A DNA stretch of 41,901 nt from a virus, in the IMG/VR virus record IMGVR_UViG_3300023179_000211, positions 1-41,901 of that record; one strand, 5' to 3'. Positions 1-7,120 of this stretch are shown here, piece by piece; position 1 is the stretch's first letter; each line of letters begins with the position of its first letter. A program made the translations under genes and the position numbers. Under the pieces are notes generated by a model. It did no database searches. It was not told the origin of the DNA and worked only from the letters and a program-made list of their open reading frames with translations.

Positions 1-1
1 A

Positions 2-163
2 ATTCAAATTAATCCTAAGTTTTACAGGCCAGCAGAAGTAGAACTTCTTCTTGGTAGTTCGGATAAAGCTAGAAAAGAATTAAATTGGAAACCAAAAATT
101 TCATTTGATAAGCTTATCGAAAAAATGACAAAATATGATCTTGAGAATCAAAAATATTTATAA
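2..163 (+). CDS. gmd: GDP-mannose 4,6-dehydratase, C-terminal end (cut by window start)
   Basis: The last 53 codons of a gene that begins before the window; the frame is open from base 2 to a TAA at 161-163. The visible end contains FYRPAEVELLLGSSDKARKE followed by LNWKPKISFDKLIEKM, which is the characteristic C-terminus of GDP-mannose 4,6-dehydratase (short-chain dehydrogenase/reductase fold; the family makes GDP-4-keto-6-deoxymannose from GDP-mannose). The catalytic and NAD(P)-binding parts are outside the window. The next gene encodes an epimerase/reductase-like enzyme, so the two probably act in one nucleotide-deoxysugar route. The family call is strong because this tail is highly conserved. 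Confidence 0.85.
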   Translation: MQINPKFYRPAEVELLLGSSDKARKELNWKPKISFDKLIEKMTKYDLENQKYL

Positions 164-174
164 TTTTAAATATA

Positions 175-202
175 TTGACATTTGCAATAAAAATATTATA
201 AT
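175..202 (+). promoter_or_regulatory. Sigma70-like promoter, predicted leaderless
   Basis: TTGACA at 175-180 and TATAAT at 197-202 are separated by 16 bases. Only 6 bases lie between the -10 box and the ATG at 209, so transcription should start at about the start codon. No Shine-Dalgarno sequence is present in front of this gene. Confidence 0.75.
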
Positions 203-208
203 TAAATA

Positions 209-1096
209 ATGAATAAAAAGTTAAAAGTATTAATTTTAGGAAAAGGGTATATTGGTAATAGTTTATCTAATCTTTTAAAAATAAAAGACGTAGAAATTTA
301 TCATACATCTAAAGCAGAAATTGATTATTTTAACATTGATATATTAGACTCACACATCTCCTATTTAAATAAAAATCATATAGATTTTATTATAAATTGT
401 GTTGGATTTACTGGTAAACCAAACGTTGAACAATGCGAATATCATAAAGAAATGTGTTGGAAATATAATGTAAATCTTCCAATTTTGCTTACATCTATAG
501 CGAAAAAATATAATATTCCAGTAATACATATTGGAAGTGGATGTATTTATAGTAGTCAAGAACAAGCATTCTCAGAAAAAGATACGCCTAATTTTGGCCT
601 TTTTAATCAAAATAGTAGTTTTTATAGTAAAACAAAACATGCTTTTGAATTATCTTTATCTAGCATAGATTCATATATATTCAGAATAAGAATGCCATTT
701 TCCTATATTTCAAATTCTAGAAATTTAATTAATAAAATTTTACTATATGATAATTTAATCAGTTATAAAAATAGCTTAACTAATATAGAGGATTTAAATA
801 ATTTTATATATAAGTTTATTTCATTGGAAAATAAACCTGAATATGGAATATATAATGTAACAAACACCGATTATATAACAGCTAAAGAAATAGTAGAAAT
901 ACTTAAAAAATACGGTCTAGAGAATCCAAGATGGAAATTCCTAAAAGAGGAAGAAATGGGATTTAAATCACAAAGAAGCAATTGTTTTTTATCTACAGAA
1001 AAAATTAAAAATTTAAATTTAGAATTACCAAATGTTAGAATAAGTTTAGAAAAAAGTATTAAAGAATTTAAAGAAAACTATACAAATAATATTTAA
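209..1096 (+). CDS. NAD(P)-dependent nucleotide-sugar 3,5-epimerase/4-reductase-like protein
   Basis: A 295-residue extended short-chain dehydrogenase. The N-terminal Rossmann motif is GKGYIGN (about residues 11-17) and the catalytic YxxxK is YSKTK in SFYSKTKHAFE. The segment NCVGFTGKPNVEQCEYHK and the later RIRMPFSYISNSRNLINKI resemble the plant NRS/ER (UER1) type of epimerase/reductase more than bacterial Fcl or RmlD. NRS/ER enzymes finish synthesis of UDP- or dTDP-rhamnose from the 4-keto-6-deoxy sugar. Its position directly after gmd also allows a role in making GDP-fucose or GDP-rhamnose, so the substrate is open. It is the first gene of its transcription unit, behind a leaderless-type promoter. 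A sugar made here could feed the glycosyltransferases at 1451 and 12846. Confidence 0.75.
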   Translation: MNKKLKVLILGKGYIGNSLSNLLKIKDVEIYHTSKAEIDYFNIDILDSHISYLNKNHIDFIINCVGFTGKPNVEQCEYHKEMCWKYNVNLPILLTSIAKKYNIPVIHIGSGCIYSSQEQAFSEKDTPNFGLFNQNSSFYSKTKHAFELSLSSIDSYIFRIRMPFSYISNSRNLINKILLYDNLISYKNSLTNIEDLNNFIYKFISLENKPEYGIYNVTNTDYITAKEIVEILKKYGLENPRWKFLKEEEMGFKSQRSNCFLSTEKIKNLNLELPNVRISLEKSIKEFKENYTNNI

Positions 1097-1121
1097 AAAA
1101 TTATAAATTTTTTAATTTAGT

Positions 1122-1454
1122 ATGAAGAAAAATCATAAATTATGTCAATTTATAATAAAAAAATATATCAAAGGCCAAGTTAATTGGCCAAGAGAAATTA
1201 AAATAGCGCAAAAACTAATTAAAAAATTAAAAGAATTTGAATTCTGGAAAAACCTCCAAAATCTTAAAAGTCCTCCACCATCATTAGCATGGTTTCTTAA
1301 ACCAGAAGGCAAAGCTTTTATATTAAAAGAATATGAAAAATTTAAATTAAATTTAAGTCATAAAGAAATACAAATAGAAAAATATAAAATAGGAGAAGAT
1401 AAAAATATTTTACAAAAACCTAAAACATTAATAGAATTTATAAGGCAAAAATGA
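1122..1454 (+). CDS. Small basic protein of unknown function
   Basis: A 110-residue, lysine-rich protein that I do not recognise. It starts with a predicted helical basic segment (CQFIIKKYIKGQVNWPREIK), then has a PPPSLAWFL segment near residue 55 and a KPEGKAFILKEYEKFKL stretch. There are no membrane segments and no cysteine cluster. Its stop overlaps the start of the next gene by four bases (ATGA), so the two are translationally coupled. The high positive charge would fit nucleic-acid binding, but nothing specific supports that. Confidence 0.7.
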   Translation: MKKNHKLCQFIIKKYIKGQVNWPREIKIAQKLIKKLKEFEFWKNLQNLKSPPPSLAWFLKPEGKAFILKEYEKFKLNLSHKEIQIEKYKIGEDKNILQKPKTLIEFIRQK

Positions 1455-2158
1455 AAACTATTGCATTAACTTCAGCTATAAATTATAATGATTATTTAAA
1501 AATTTTTAAACAACACAATTATAATTATTTCGATAAAATATATGTTGTCACAGATACAAGTGAAGATAAAGAGTTAGAAGAAATATGTAAAGACTCTAAA
1601 TTCAAATTAATTAAAACTGATAAATTTTATACTTATCAAAATCAGCCTGCAAAATTTAATAGAGGCGCAGCATATACATATGCTATGCAAGAATTAGAAA
1701 ATCCAGAGATTATCACTATAATAGACGCAGATACATTACTTACAGAAGAATATTTTAATATATTTGAAGAGCTTAAATCTAAATCCCCATTTGATCAAAT
1801 GATCAGCGCAAGAAGATACGTACTAGAAACTTATGAAGATTATTCTAAAGTTTTTATAGATAAAGATCCTAATTATAAACTAGAAATGAGAAGTTCTGAT
1901 TGGGGCTGGGGGTACCTACAGATTTTTCATGCAAAAAGTAAATGGTTAAAAAATGGTTTAATTTATCCAGAAAATTATGACTGTGCAATATCAGATTTTA
2001 TGTTCAGAAGACAGTTTGGATGGCATATCTTTAGAGAAGATACAGAAGAGCATTATTGGGACCCACAATCACAAGTTTGTTTGCGTAAATTTCCTGTTTA
2101 TGGACTAGGGCCAAATAATATTAACTCCAGAGGAAGAACAGCTCCGGCATTTAAATAA
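1451..2158 (+). CDS. GT-A fold glycosyltransferase
   Basis: A 235-residue protein with features of family-2-like or galactosyltransferase-like GT-A enzymes. An N-terminal nucleotide-binding beta-alpha unit (MKTIALTSAINYNDYLKIF, then KIYVVTDTSEDKE) is followed by FNRGAAYTYAM and the metal-binding DxD-type motif IIDADTLL near residues 95-102. A later SSDWGWGYLQIFHA segment is typical of the acceptor-side region of such enzymes. It probably transfers a sugar from a nucleotide donor to a phage or host acceptor; donor and acceptor are unknown. It lies in one unit with the nucleotide-sugar enzyme at 209, which suggests a glycan-modifying pathway. The GT-A fold call is fairly secure; the exact family is not. 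Confidence 0.7.
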   Translation: MKTIALTSAINYNDYLKIFKQHNYNYFDKIYVVTDTSEDKELEEICKDSKFKLIKTDKFYTYQNQPAKFNRGAAYTYAMQELENPEIITIIDADTLLTEEYFNIFEELKSKSPFDQMISARRYVLETYEDYSKVFIDKDPNYKLEMRSSDWGWGYLQIFHAKSKWLKNGLIYPENYDCAISDFMFRRQFGWHIFREDTEEHYWDPQSQVCLRKFPVYGLGPNNINSRGRTAPAFK

Positions 2159-2163
2159 TTTAC

Positions 2164-2191
2164 TTGCATTTAATTAAAATAAAGATATAAT
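2164..2191 (+). promoter_or_regulatory. Sigma70-like promoter, predicted leaderless
   Basis: TTGCAT at 2164-2169 and TATAAT at 2186-2191 with 16-base spacing. The ATG at 2199 is 7 bases after the -10 box and has no Shine-Dalgarno sequence. Confidence 0.65.
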
Positions 2192-2198
2192 AAATATT

Positions 2199-3341
2199 AT
2201 GGGAAGAAAACCTAAAGAACAAGTCATGCAATCTACTGGTCCGTCTGCGTCGGATAGATTATTATCTTTTTTAAAAGATAATAAAGAAGATCATTATAAT
2301 TTTGAAGATGAGGTTTATTATAAGGTATCTACTGGTAGCTTAAATTTAGATATTGCTACAGGTGGTGGTTTATGTCCAGGTTTACATAGATTTATTGGCA
2401 TGAATGAAGGTGGTAAAACTTCAGAAGCACTTGAAGTAACCAAAAACTTTCTTAAATCAATAGAAAATTCTAGAGCTTTACTTTTCAAAGCAGAAGGAAG
2501 ACTAAGTAAAGAAATCAAAGAACGTTCTGGAATTAAATTTGTAACCGATCCTAAAGAATGGGTTGATGGAACCTGTTTTGTATTTGAATGTAATATTTTT
2601 GAAACAGTCTCAGAATTGATGAAAGATCTTATTCAATCTAATGATGAAAATAAAAGATATATGTTTATTTTGGATTCGGTTGACGGATTGATGACAAAAG
2701 GTGATGCTCAAAAAAGCATGACAGAAGCAACTAAAGTTGCTGGTGGAGCAGTTATTTCTTCAATGTTGATGAAAAAAATTTCTCTTGCACTTTCTAAACG
2801 TGGTCATATGGCTATCTTTATTAGTCAAGTTCGATCTGATATCAAACTTGATCCTTACGCAGCAAACAAAGATATTCGTCAAACAACTGCAACTGGTGGA
2901 AATGCATTATTGCATTTTGCTAATTGGATTCTCGAATTTGAACCAAAGTTTAATAAAGATCTTATTCTTGAAAAACCAAATGATAAATATGATCCAGTTA
3001 AGAATAAGATTATTGGACACAATGTTAAGATTGTTATTAAAAAATCTACAAATGAATCTACAAACTCCAAGATTCAATATCCAATCAAGTATGGTCGCAA
3101 AGATGGTTCTTCTGTTTGGAGAGAATATGAAGTTATTGATCAAATTCTAGCTTGGGAATTTGCAACAGCAAAGGGAGCATGGGTTGCTTTTTCGGATGAA
3201 ATTATTGAAGAACTTAAAAAGGTGAATCTAGAACTTAAGAAGCAGCACCAAGGAATAGATAATCTAAGATCTTATCTTGAAGAAAATAAACCAATCGTAG
3301 AATATTTCTATAACAAATTTATTAATACTCTTGCATCATGA
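2199..3341 (+). CDS. RecA/UvsX-like recombinase
   Basis: A 380-residue RecA-superfamily ATPase. The Walker A motif GMNEGGKT is at residues 67-74, preceded by the family signature STGSLNLDIATGGG (44-57). Walker B is FILDSVDGL, with Asp159. An ATP-dependent strand-exchange role in phage recombination and recombination-dependent replication is inferred from the family. Length is close to bacterial RecA (about 350) and T4 UvsX (about 390). It is first in its transcription unit and its stop overlaps the start of a PD-(D/E)XK nuclease gene (ATGA), so the two may cooperate in repair or branched-DNA processing. In the segment aligned with the RecA catalytic glutamate I read AEGRLSKE, so that glutamate is probably kept. 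Confidence 0.85.
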   Translation: MGRKPKEQVMQSTGPSASDRLLSFLKDNKEDHYNFEDEVYYKVSTGSLNLDIATGGGLCPGLHRFIGMNEGGKTSEALEVTKNFLKSIENSRALLFKAEGRLSKEIKERSGIKFVTDPKEWVDGTCFVFECNIFETVSELMKDLIQSNDENKRYMFILDSVDGLMTKGDAQKSMTEATKVAGGAVISSMLMKKISLALSKRGHMAIFISQVRSDIKLDPYAANKDIRQTTATGGNALLHFANWILEFEPKFNKDLILEKPNDKYDPVKNKIIGHNVKIVIKKSTNESTNSKIQYPIKYGRKDGSSVWREYEVIDQILAWEFATAKGAWVAFSDEIIEELKKVNLELKKQHQGIDNLRSYLEENKPIVEYFYNKFINTLAS

Positions 3342-3757
3342 GATTATTAAATATTAACGGCAAGCTCGTTAATAAAAATGTAAGAAATTATGAAATAGAT
3401 TGGTGCGGAAAATCTAGAAGTAAATTACAATTTAAATTTAAACAATTTTTTTATCCTTACTGGAAAAATCATATTGTTTATGAAGAGTTTCCAGTTTATG
3501 GAACTATGCTGAAAGTTGATATATTAAATGCAACAAAAAAGATAGCCGTTGAGATACAAGGAAATCAACATGAATCATTTAATGAGTTCTTTCATAATCA
3601 TTCTAGATTAAAATATTTAAATAGCATTAAACGAGATGTAAAAAAAGAAAAATGGCTAGAATTAAATGGATTTAAATTTCTTGAATTATATGAAAATGAT
3701 TTAAAAAATATATCGCCACAATATATAGAAGAAAAGTGTGGAATTTTAATTATTTAA
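3338..3757 (+). CDS. PD-(D/E)XK superfamily endonuclease, Vsr/DUF559-like
   Basis: A 139-residue single-domain nuclease. The pattern is that of very-short-patch-repair and DUF559-type enzymes: SKLQFKFKQFFYPYW near the N-terminus, then VYEEFPVYGTMLKVDIL (metal-binding Asp in KVDIL), KKIAVEIQGNQHES (catalytic Glu and Gln in the ExQ position), then a KKEKWLELNGFKFLELYENDL segment like the conserved DxxKxxWLxxxGxxxL helix-strand unit. It probably cuts or nicks DNA with a metal ion; the substrate is unknown. It overlaps the recombinase gene by four bases. The superfamily call is good; the subfamily is tentative. Confidence 0.7.
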   Translation: MRLLNINGKLVNKNVRNYEIDWCGKSRSKLQFKFKQFFYPYWKNHIVYEEFPVYGTMLKVDILNATKKIAVEIQGNQHESFNEFFHNHSRLKYLNSIKRDVKKEKWLELNGFKFLELYENDLKNISPQYIEEKCGILII

Positions 3758-3764
3758 GTGTAAA
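3754..3764 (+). promoter_or_regulatory. Copy of the AAGTGTAA late-type motif
   Basis: TTAAGTGTAAA overlaps the stop of the nuclease gene and lies just ahead of the 92-residue ORF. It matches the core of the motif found before the late units further right, but it lacks the AAT ending and could be a chance match in AT-rich DNA. Confidence 0.3.
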
Positions 3765-3769
3765 AGTTT

Positions 3770-4048
3770 TTGGTGACAAATAAAAAGAAAAGCTTTAAAT
3801 TACCAGATTCTATTTTAAAACAGATTGACGAATGTAGTTTCGGCGGATATATTCTTTTTAACTTTTCAAACAAAGGCGAACCGCAAGTATTTACAAAATT
3901 TGATAATCAAATAAATGCTATGGCACTTTTATATTACGTTAATACTTGGAGTCAAAGCGTGGATCAATTAAATTTAGAAGCCACCACAGATCAAATCGCT
4001 AGAAAAAATCAAGACGAAGACTTTGAAGACCCAGAAGATCAAGATTAA
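3770..4048 (+). CDS. Small acidic-tailed protein of unknown function
   Basis: About 92 residues, not recognised. The start is uncertain: TTG at 3770 or GTG at 3773, neither with a clear ribosome binding site. The body reads as one small alpha/beta unit (GGYILFNFSNKGEPQVFTKF, then a helix with YYVNTWSQSVDQLN) and ends in a very acidic tail (EDEDFEDPEDQD pattern). The order of strands and final helix resembles the 71-residue protein at 9486. It is the last gene of the recombinase unit and is followed by a new promoter for the helicase gene. The acidic tail could contact basic or DNA-binding partners, but that is speculation. Confidence 0.6.
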   Translation: MVTNKKKSFKLPDSILKQIDECSFGGYILFNFSNKGEPQVFTKFDNQINAMALLYYVNTWSQSVDQLNLEATTDQIARKNQDEDFEDPEDQD

Positions 4049-4051
4049 AAC

Positions 4052-4080
4052 TTGACTTTTAATTTTTGTTTTGGTATCAT
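4052..4080 (+). promoter_or_regulatory. Sigma70-like promoter, predicted leaderless
   Basis: TTGACT at 4052-4057 and TATCAT at 4075-4080 with 17-base spacing. The helicase ATG at 4090 follows after 9 bases, with no Shine-Dalgarno sequence. Confidence 0.6.
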
Positions 4081-4089
4081 ATATAGTAA

Positions 4090-5574
4090 ATGATTTACTC
4101 ATTACAAGTAGAACGACACGTATTAAGCGGGCTATTAAAACATCAAGATTTGTTTGCAGATATTGATGTATTTTTGACTGAAAATGATTTTTATAATGAT
4201 GTCCATTCATCAATATATACTGTATTTAAAAATATAAAACATAAGGGCGAAACAGTAGATAAAGTACTTCTTGCAGAAAAAATTAAAAATCTTGGAATAA
4301 CATTTAAAGATGAGATTAATATTTTTGATTATATTGATAACTTAAGCTTTTCTCAAATTACAGAAGAAGCGACAATGAATGCTTGTAAGGAATTAATTAA
4401 ATTAAGAATTCGAAGAGAGATATCGCAAACTGCGGATAAACTAAAAGAATATATAAATAAAAATTCAGAAGATTCAATAGATGATATTATTGGTAAGATA
4501 GATCAAATATATAACAAGAAAATTTCAGTATATTCAGAAAATGATATGCCAGTTAATATTTTCGCAGAAGTAGAAGATCTTATTGAAGAAATTGGTAATT
4601 CTCCAAAAGATGATACTGGACTAATTACCCCATATTCTGAATTTAATAGAATGTATGGCGGTTTAAAAAATGGAAATATTTACGCGATCGCAAGTAGGCC
4701 TGGACAAGGAAAATCTACATGGCTAAATGATATTTGCTTTAAAACTTCTATCAATCCTAAGAATAAAACTAAAACTCTTATTTTAGATACAGAAATGCAA
4801 ACTGTAGATATCCAATTAAGAATGGTTGCATCGTTAACTGATGTACCAGTATGGTATCTTGAAACAGGAAATTGGCGTAAAAATGAAGAGATGACTAAAA
4901 AAGTTCGAGCAGCATGGGCAAAAGTTAAAACATATGAATATTTTCACTATCATGTAGGTAATAAAAATATAGATCAAGTCTGTTCTCTTATTAGAAGATG
5001 GTATCTTTCAAAAGTCGGTAGAGGAAATCAAGCGATGATTGCTTATGATTATATTAAATTAACTGGCGAAAAGGTTAGTCAAAATTGGGCAGAGCATCAA
5101 GCCATTGGAGAAAAGATTGATAAATTAAAAAGAATATCAGAAGAAATACATTGTCCAATTATTACTGCCATGCAATTAAATAGAACTGGTGAAAATTTTA
5201 ATAGAAATTCAAACAGTGTAGTAGATGATAGTTCCGTTATTTCTCTATCAGATAGGCTTCAATGGTTCGCATCATTCGTAGCAATTTTTAGAAGAAAGAC
5301 TCTTGACGAAGTAACTCTAGATGGACAAACATTTGGAACTCATAAGTTAATTCCAACCAAAACAAGATTTCAAGGTAAAGATGCTGCCGGACACCAAGAT
5401 CTAGTTAGGAGATTAGATTCTAGTGGAAAAGAAATATGGGCGCAAAATTATCTTAATTATCAAGTGACTAATTTTAATATTGAAGAAAGAGGGTCTTTAA
5501 GAGATGTTTCCGAAAGACAAAGAGAACAGTATGAACTCACGGATCAAAATGCAAATGATGGAGAATTACTATGA
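4090..5574 (+). CDS. dnaB: DnaB-like replicative DNA helicase
   Basis: A 494-residue protein with the two-domain layout of DnaB. The N-terminal helical domain begins with YSLQVERHVLSGLLKHQDLF, the usual hexamer-forming domain start. The RecA-like motor domain has TGLITPYSEFNRMYGGLKNG leading into Walker A RPGQGKST (203-210). Walker B is in MIAYDYIKL, and a QLNRTGE motif follows about 50 residues later. It should unwind DNA 5' to 3' ahead of the phage polymerase and interact with the Toprim/primase-like protein encoded two genes downstream. Length fits the family (about 450-500). It opens a run of four overlapping genes (helicase, ThyX, primase-like, nuclease), and its stop overlaps thyX by four bases. 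Confidence 0.9.
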   Translation: MIYSLQVERHVLSGLLKHQDLFADIDVFLTENDFYNDVHSSIYTVFKNIKHKGETVDKVLLAEKIKNLGITFKDEINIFDYIDNLSFSQITEEATMNACKELIKLRIRREISQTADKLKEYINKNSEDSIDDIIGKIDQIYNKKISVYSENDMPVNIFAEVEDLIEEIGNSPKDDTGLITPYSEFNRMYGGLKNGNIYAIASRPGQGKSTWLNDICFKTSINPKNKTKTLILDTEMQTVDIQLRMVASLTDVPVWYLETGNWRKNEEMTKKVRAAWAKVKTYEYFHYHVGNKNIDQVCSLIRRWYLSKVGRGNQAMIAYDYIKLTGEKVSQNWAEHQAIGEKIDKLKRISEEIHCPIITAMQLNRTGENFNRNSNSVVDDSSVISLSDRLQWFASFVAIFRRKTLDEVTLDGQTFGTHKLIPTKTRFQGKDAAGHQDLVRRLDSSGKEIWAQNYLNYQVTNFNIEERGSLRDVSERQREQYELTDQNANDGELL

Positions 5575-6227
5575 ATGTTGAATTAATATCAATTACAAAA
5601 CCAGAAATAAAAAGTTTAGAAAAAGCAGAAGATCTTGTAGCTTACTGCGCGAGAGTCAGTAATCCATCTAACCAATTAAATATAGAGACCGCGCCAAAAC
5701 TACTAAAGTTTTTAATTAAACATAAACATTGGAGTCCATTTGAATTAGTAGATATGTGTGTTGAAATAAAAACTAGTAGAGCAATTGCAGCACAAATTTT
5801 ACGTCATAGATCTTTTTCATTCCAAGAATTTAGTCAAAGATATAGTTTAGCTAATGAATACGAAGATGTAGAGTTAAGATTACAAGGAGACAAAAACAGA
5901 CAAGTTGGTGAAAAACTTTTACCAACTAATACGGATGCATATGATAATATATCACATCTTGTTGCAGAGTCTATATCTTTAACACAGCATTGTTATGACA
6001 CAATGATAGAAAATGGAGTAGCAAAAGAAGTAGCAAGAATGATTTTGCCTTTAACAACTCAAACTACTATGTATATGAAAGGCTCTTTAAGAAGTTGGAT
6101 TCATTATATAGAACTAAGAACGGAACAGAATACCCAAAAAGAGCATCGAGAAGTCGCAGAGAGATGTAAAAAAATCTTTATTAAACAATTTCCTATTATA
6201 AGCGAGGCTTTAGAATGGAGCAAATAA
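5571..6227 (+). CDS. thyX: Flavin-dependent thymidylate synthase
   Basis: A 218-residue ThyX. The diagnostic RHRxxSxxxxSxRY motif is complete as RHRSFSFQEFSQRY at residues 78-91, and SPFELVDMCVEIK precedes it, as in the family. The C-terminal LRTEQNTQKEHREVAERC corresponds to the substrate-binding R...AQxEIR region with small changes. ThyX makes dTMP from dUMP using FAD and methylene-tetrahydrofolate and supplies thymidine for replication of this AT-rich genome. The start is ATG at 5571, overlapping the helicase stop, with GGAGA a few bases upstream. The end overlaps the next gene. Confidence 0.92.
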   Translation: MNVELISITKPEIKSLEKAEDLVAYCARVSNPSNQLNIETAPKLLKFLIKHKHWSPFELVDMCVEIKTSRAIAAQILRHRSFSFQEFSQRYSLANEYEDVELRLQGDKNRQVGEKLLPTNTDAYDNISHLVAESISLTQHCYDTMIENGVAKEVARMILPLTTQTTMYMKGSLRSWIHYIELRTEQNTQKEHREVAERCKKIFIKQFPIISEALEWSK

Positions 6228-7120
6228 GCATTTATGAAATCCTAACTGAGTTGGGATATCAACTTAAAGATTATGGTAAAGAATTTAGGGCAAAACCACT
6301 ATATAGAGATAGCGACAATGACACAGTTTTAAGGATTTATAAAGACACAGGCAAATGGTTTGATTTTAAACAAAATATTAGTGGTGATATTAACTCATTA
6401 GTAAGACTTACTTTAAAAATTGATGATCCAGAAAAGGCTCAAGAATGGTTAAAAAATAAGAACTTCCATATAAATTATAATATTGAATATACAAAGCCAG
6501 TTTTAAAATCAACACAAAAATTTGATCTTAATTTATTAGATAATCTTGAGAATGATAATTCATATTGGAATAAAAGAGGAATTAGAGATGATACTTTAAT
6601 TCAATTTAAAGGTGGAGTTGGAAAAGCTGGCAAAATGAAAAATAGGTATGTATTTCCAATATTTGACGCAAGAGCTGATATCATAGGATTCTCTGGTCGA
6701 GACGTAACCAATCTATCTAAGATAAAATGGAAACATCTAGGTGAAAAAAATGATTTTCTTTATCCATGCTTTTTGAATTCAAAGTTAATTCAAGATCAAA
6801 GAGAAGTGATTCTTGTAGAAAGCATAGGAGATATGCTAAGTTTATGGCAAGCTGGAATTAAAAATGTCCTTGTCACTTTCGGTACAAGTCTCAGCTTATC
6901 TATTTTAAATTATTGTTTAAAGATTGATGCTAAAAAAATATACATTAGTTTAAATAATGATTCTAATAAAAATAATGCTGGAAATATTGGGGCTGAAAAA
7001 AGTTACGCTAGATTAAAAAGATATTTTGACGACAAACAATTAAAAATATCTTTACCAATAAAAAAAGATTTTGGTGAAATGACGAAAGAAGAGATTTTAC
7101 AATGGAAAGCAAATCTGTAA
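6215..7120 (+). CDS. DnaG-like primase / Toprim protein with degenerate zinc domain
   Basis: A 301-residue protein with the order of phage DnaG-type primases. The N-terminal part (SIYEILTELGYQLKDYGKEF, then GKWFDFKQNISGDINSLVRL) follows the outline of the CHC2 zinc-ribbon domain, but the expected CPFH and CxxC residues are absent. A middle region (WNKRGIRDDTLIQFKGG, NRYVFPIFDARADIIGFSGR) matches the primase core. The Toprim domain has the glutamate motif VILVESIGDMLSLWQAG and a second motif ISLNNDSN, where DxD would be expected. Priming for the neighbouring helicase and polymerase is the likely role, but the substitutions leave catalytic activity open. It overlaps thyX and the next gene, so production is coupled. 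Confidence 0.75.
   Translation: MEQISIYEILTELGYQLKDYGKEFRAKPLYRDSDNDTVLRIYKDTGKWFDFKQNISGDINSLVRLTLKIDDPEKAQEWLKNKNFHINYNIEYTKPVLKSTQKFDLNLLDNLENDNSYWNKRGIRDDTLIQFKGGVGKAGKMKNRYVFPIFDARADIIGFSGRDVTNLSKIKWKHLGEKNDFLYPCFLNSKLIQDQREVILVESIGDMLSLWQAGIKNVLVTFGTSLSLSILNYCLKIDAKKIYISLNNDSNKNNAGNIGAEKSYARLKRYFDDKQLKISLPIKKDFGEMTKEEILQWKANL

Noticed and set aside
1097-1121. Separate promoter for the gene at 1122
   Set aside because: A TATAAAT-like string exists but there is no TTGACA-like box at the right distance; co-transcription from 175 is simpler.
2318-3150. Several 60-120-codon frames overlapping the recombinase gene on both strands
   Set aside because: The recombinase reading has intact Walker motifs over its whole length; the others are shadows of AT-rich coding sequence.
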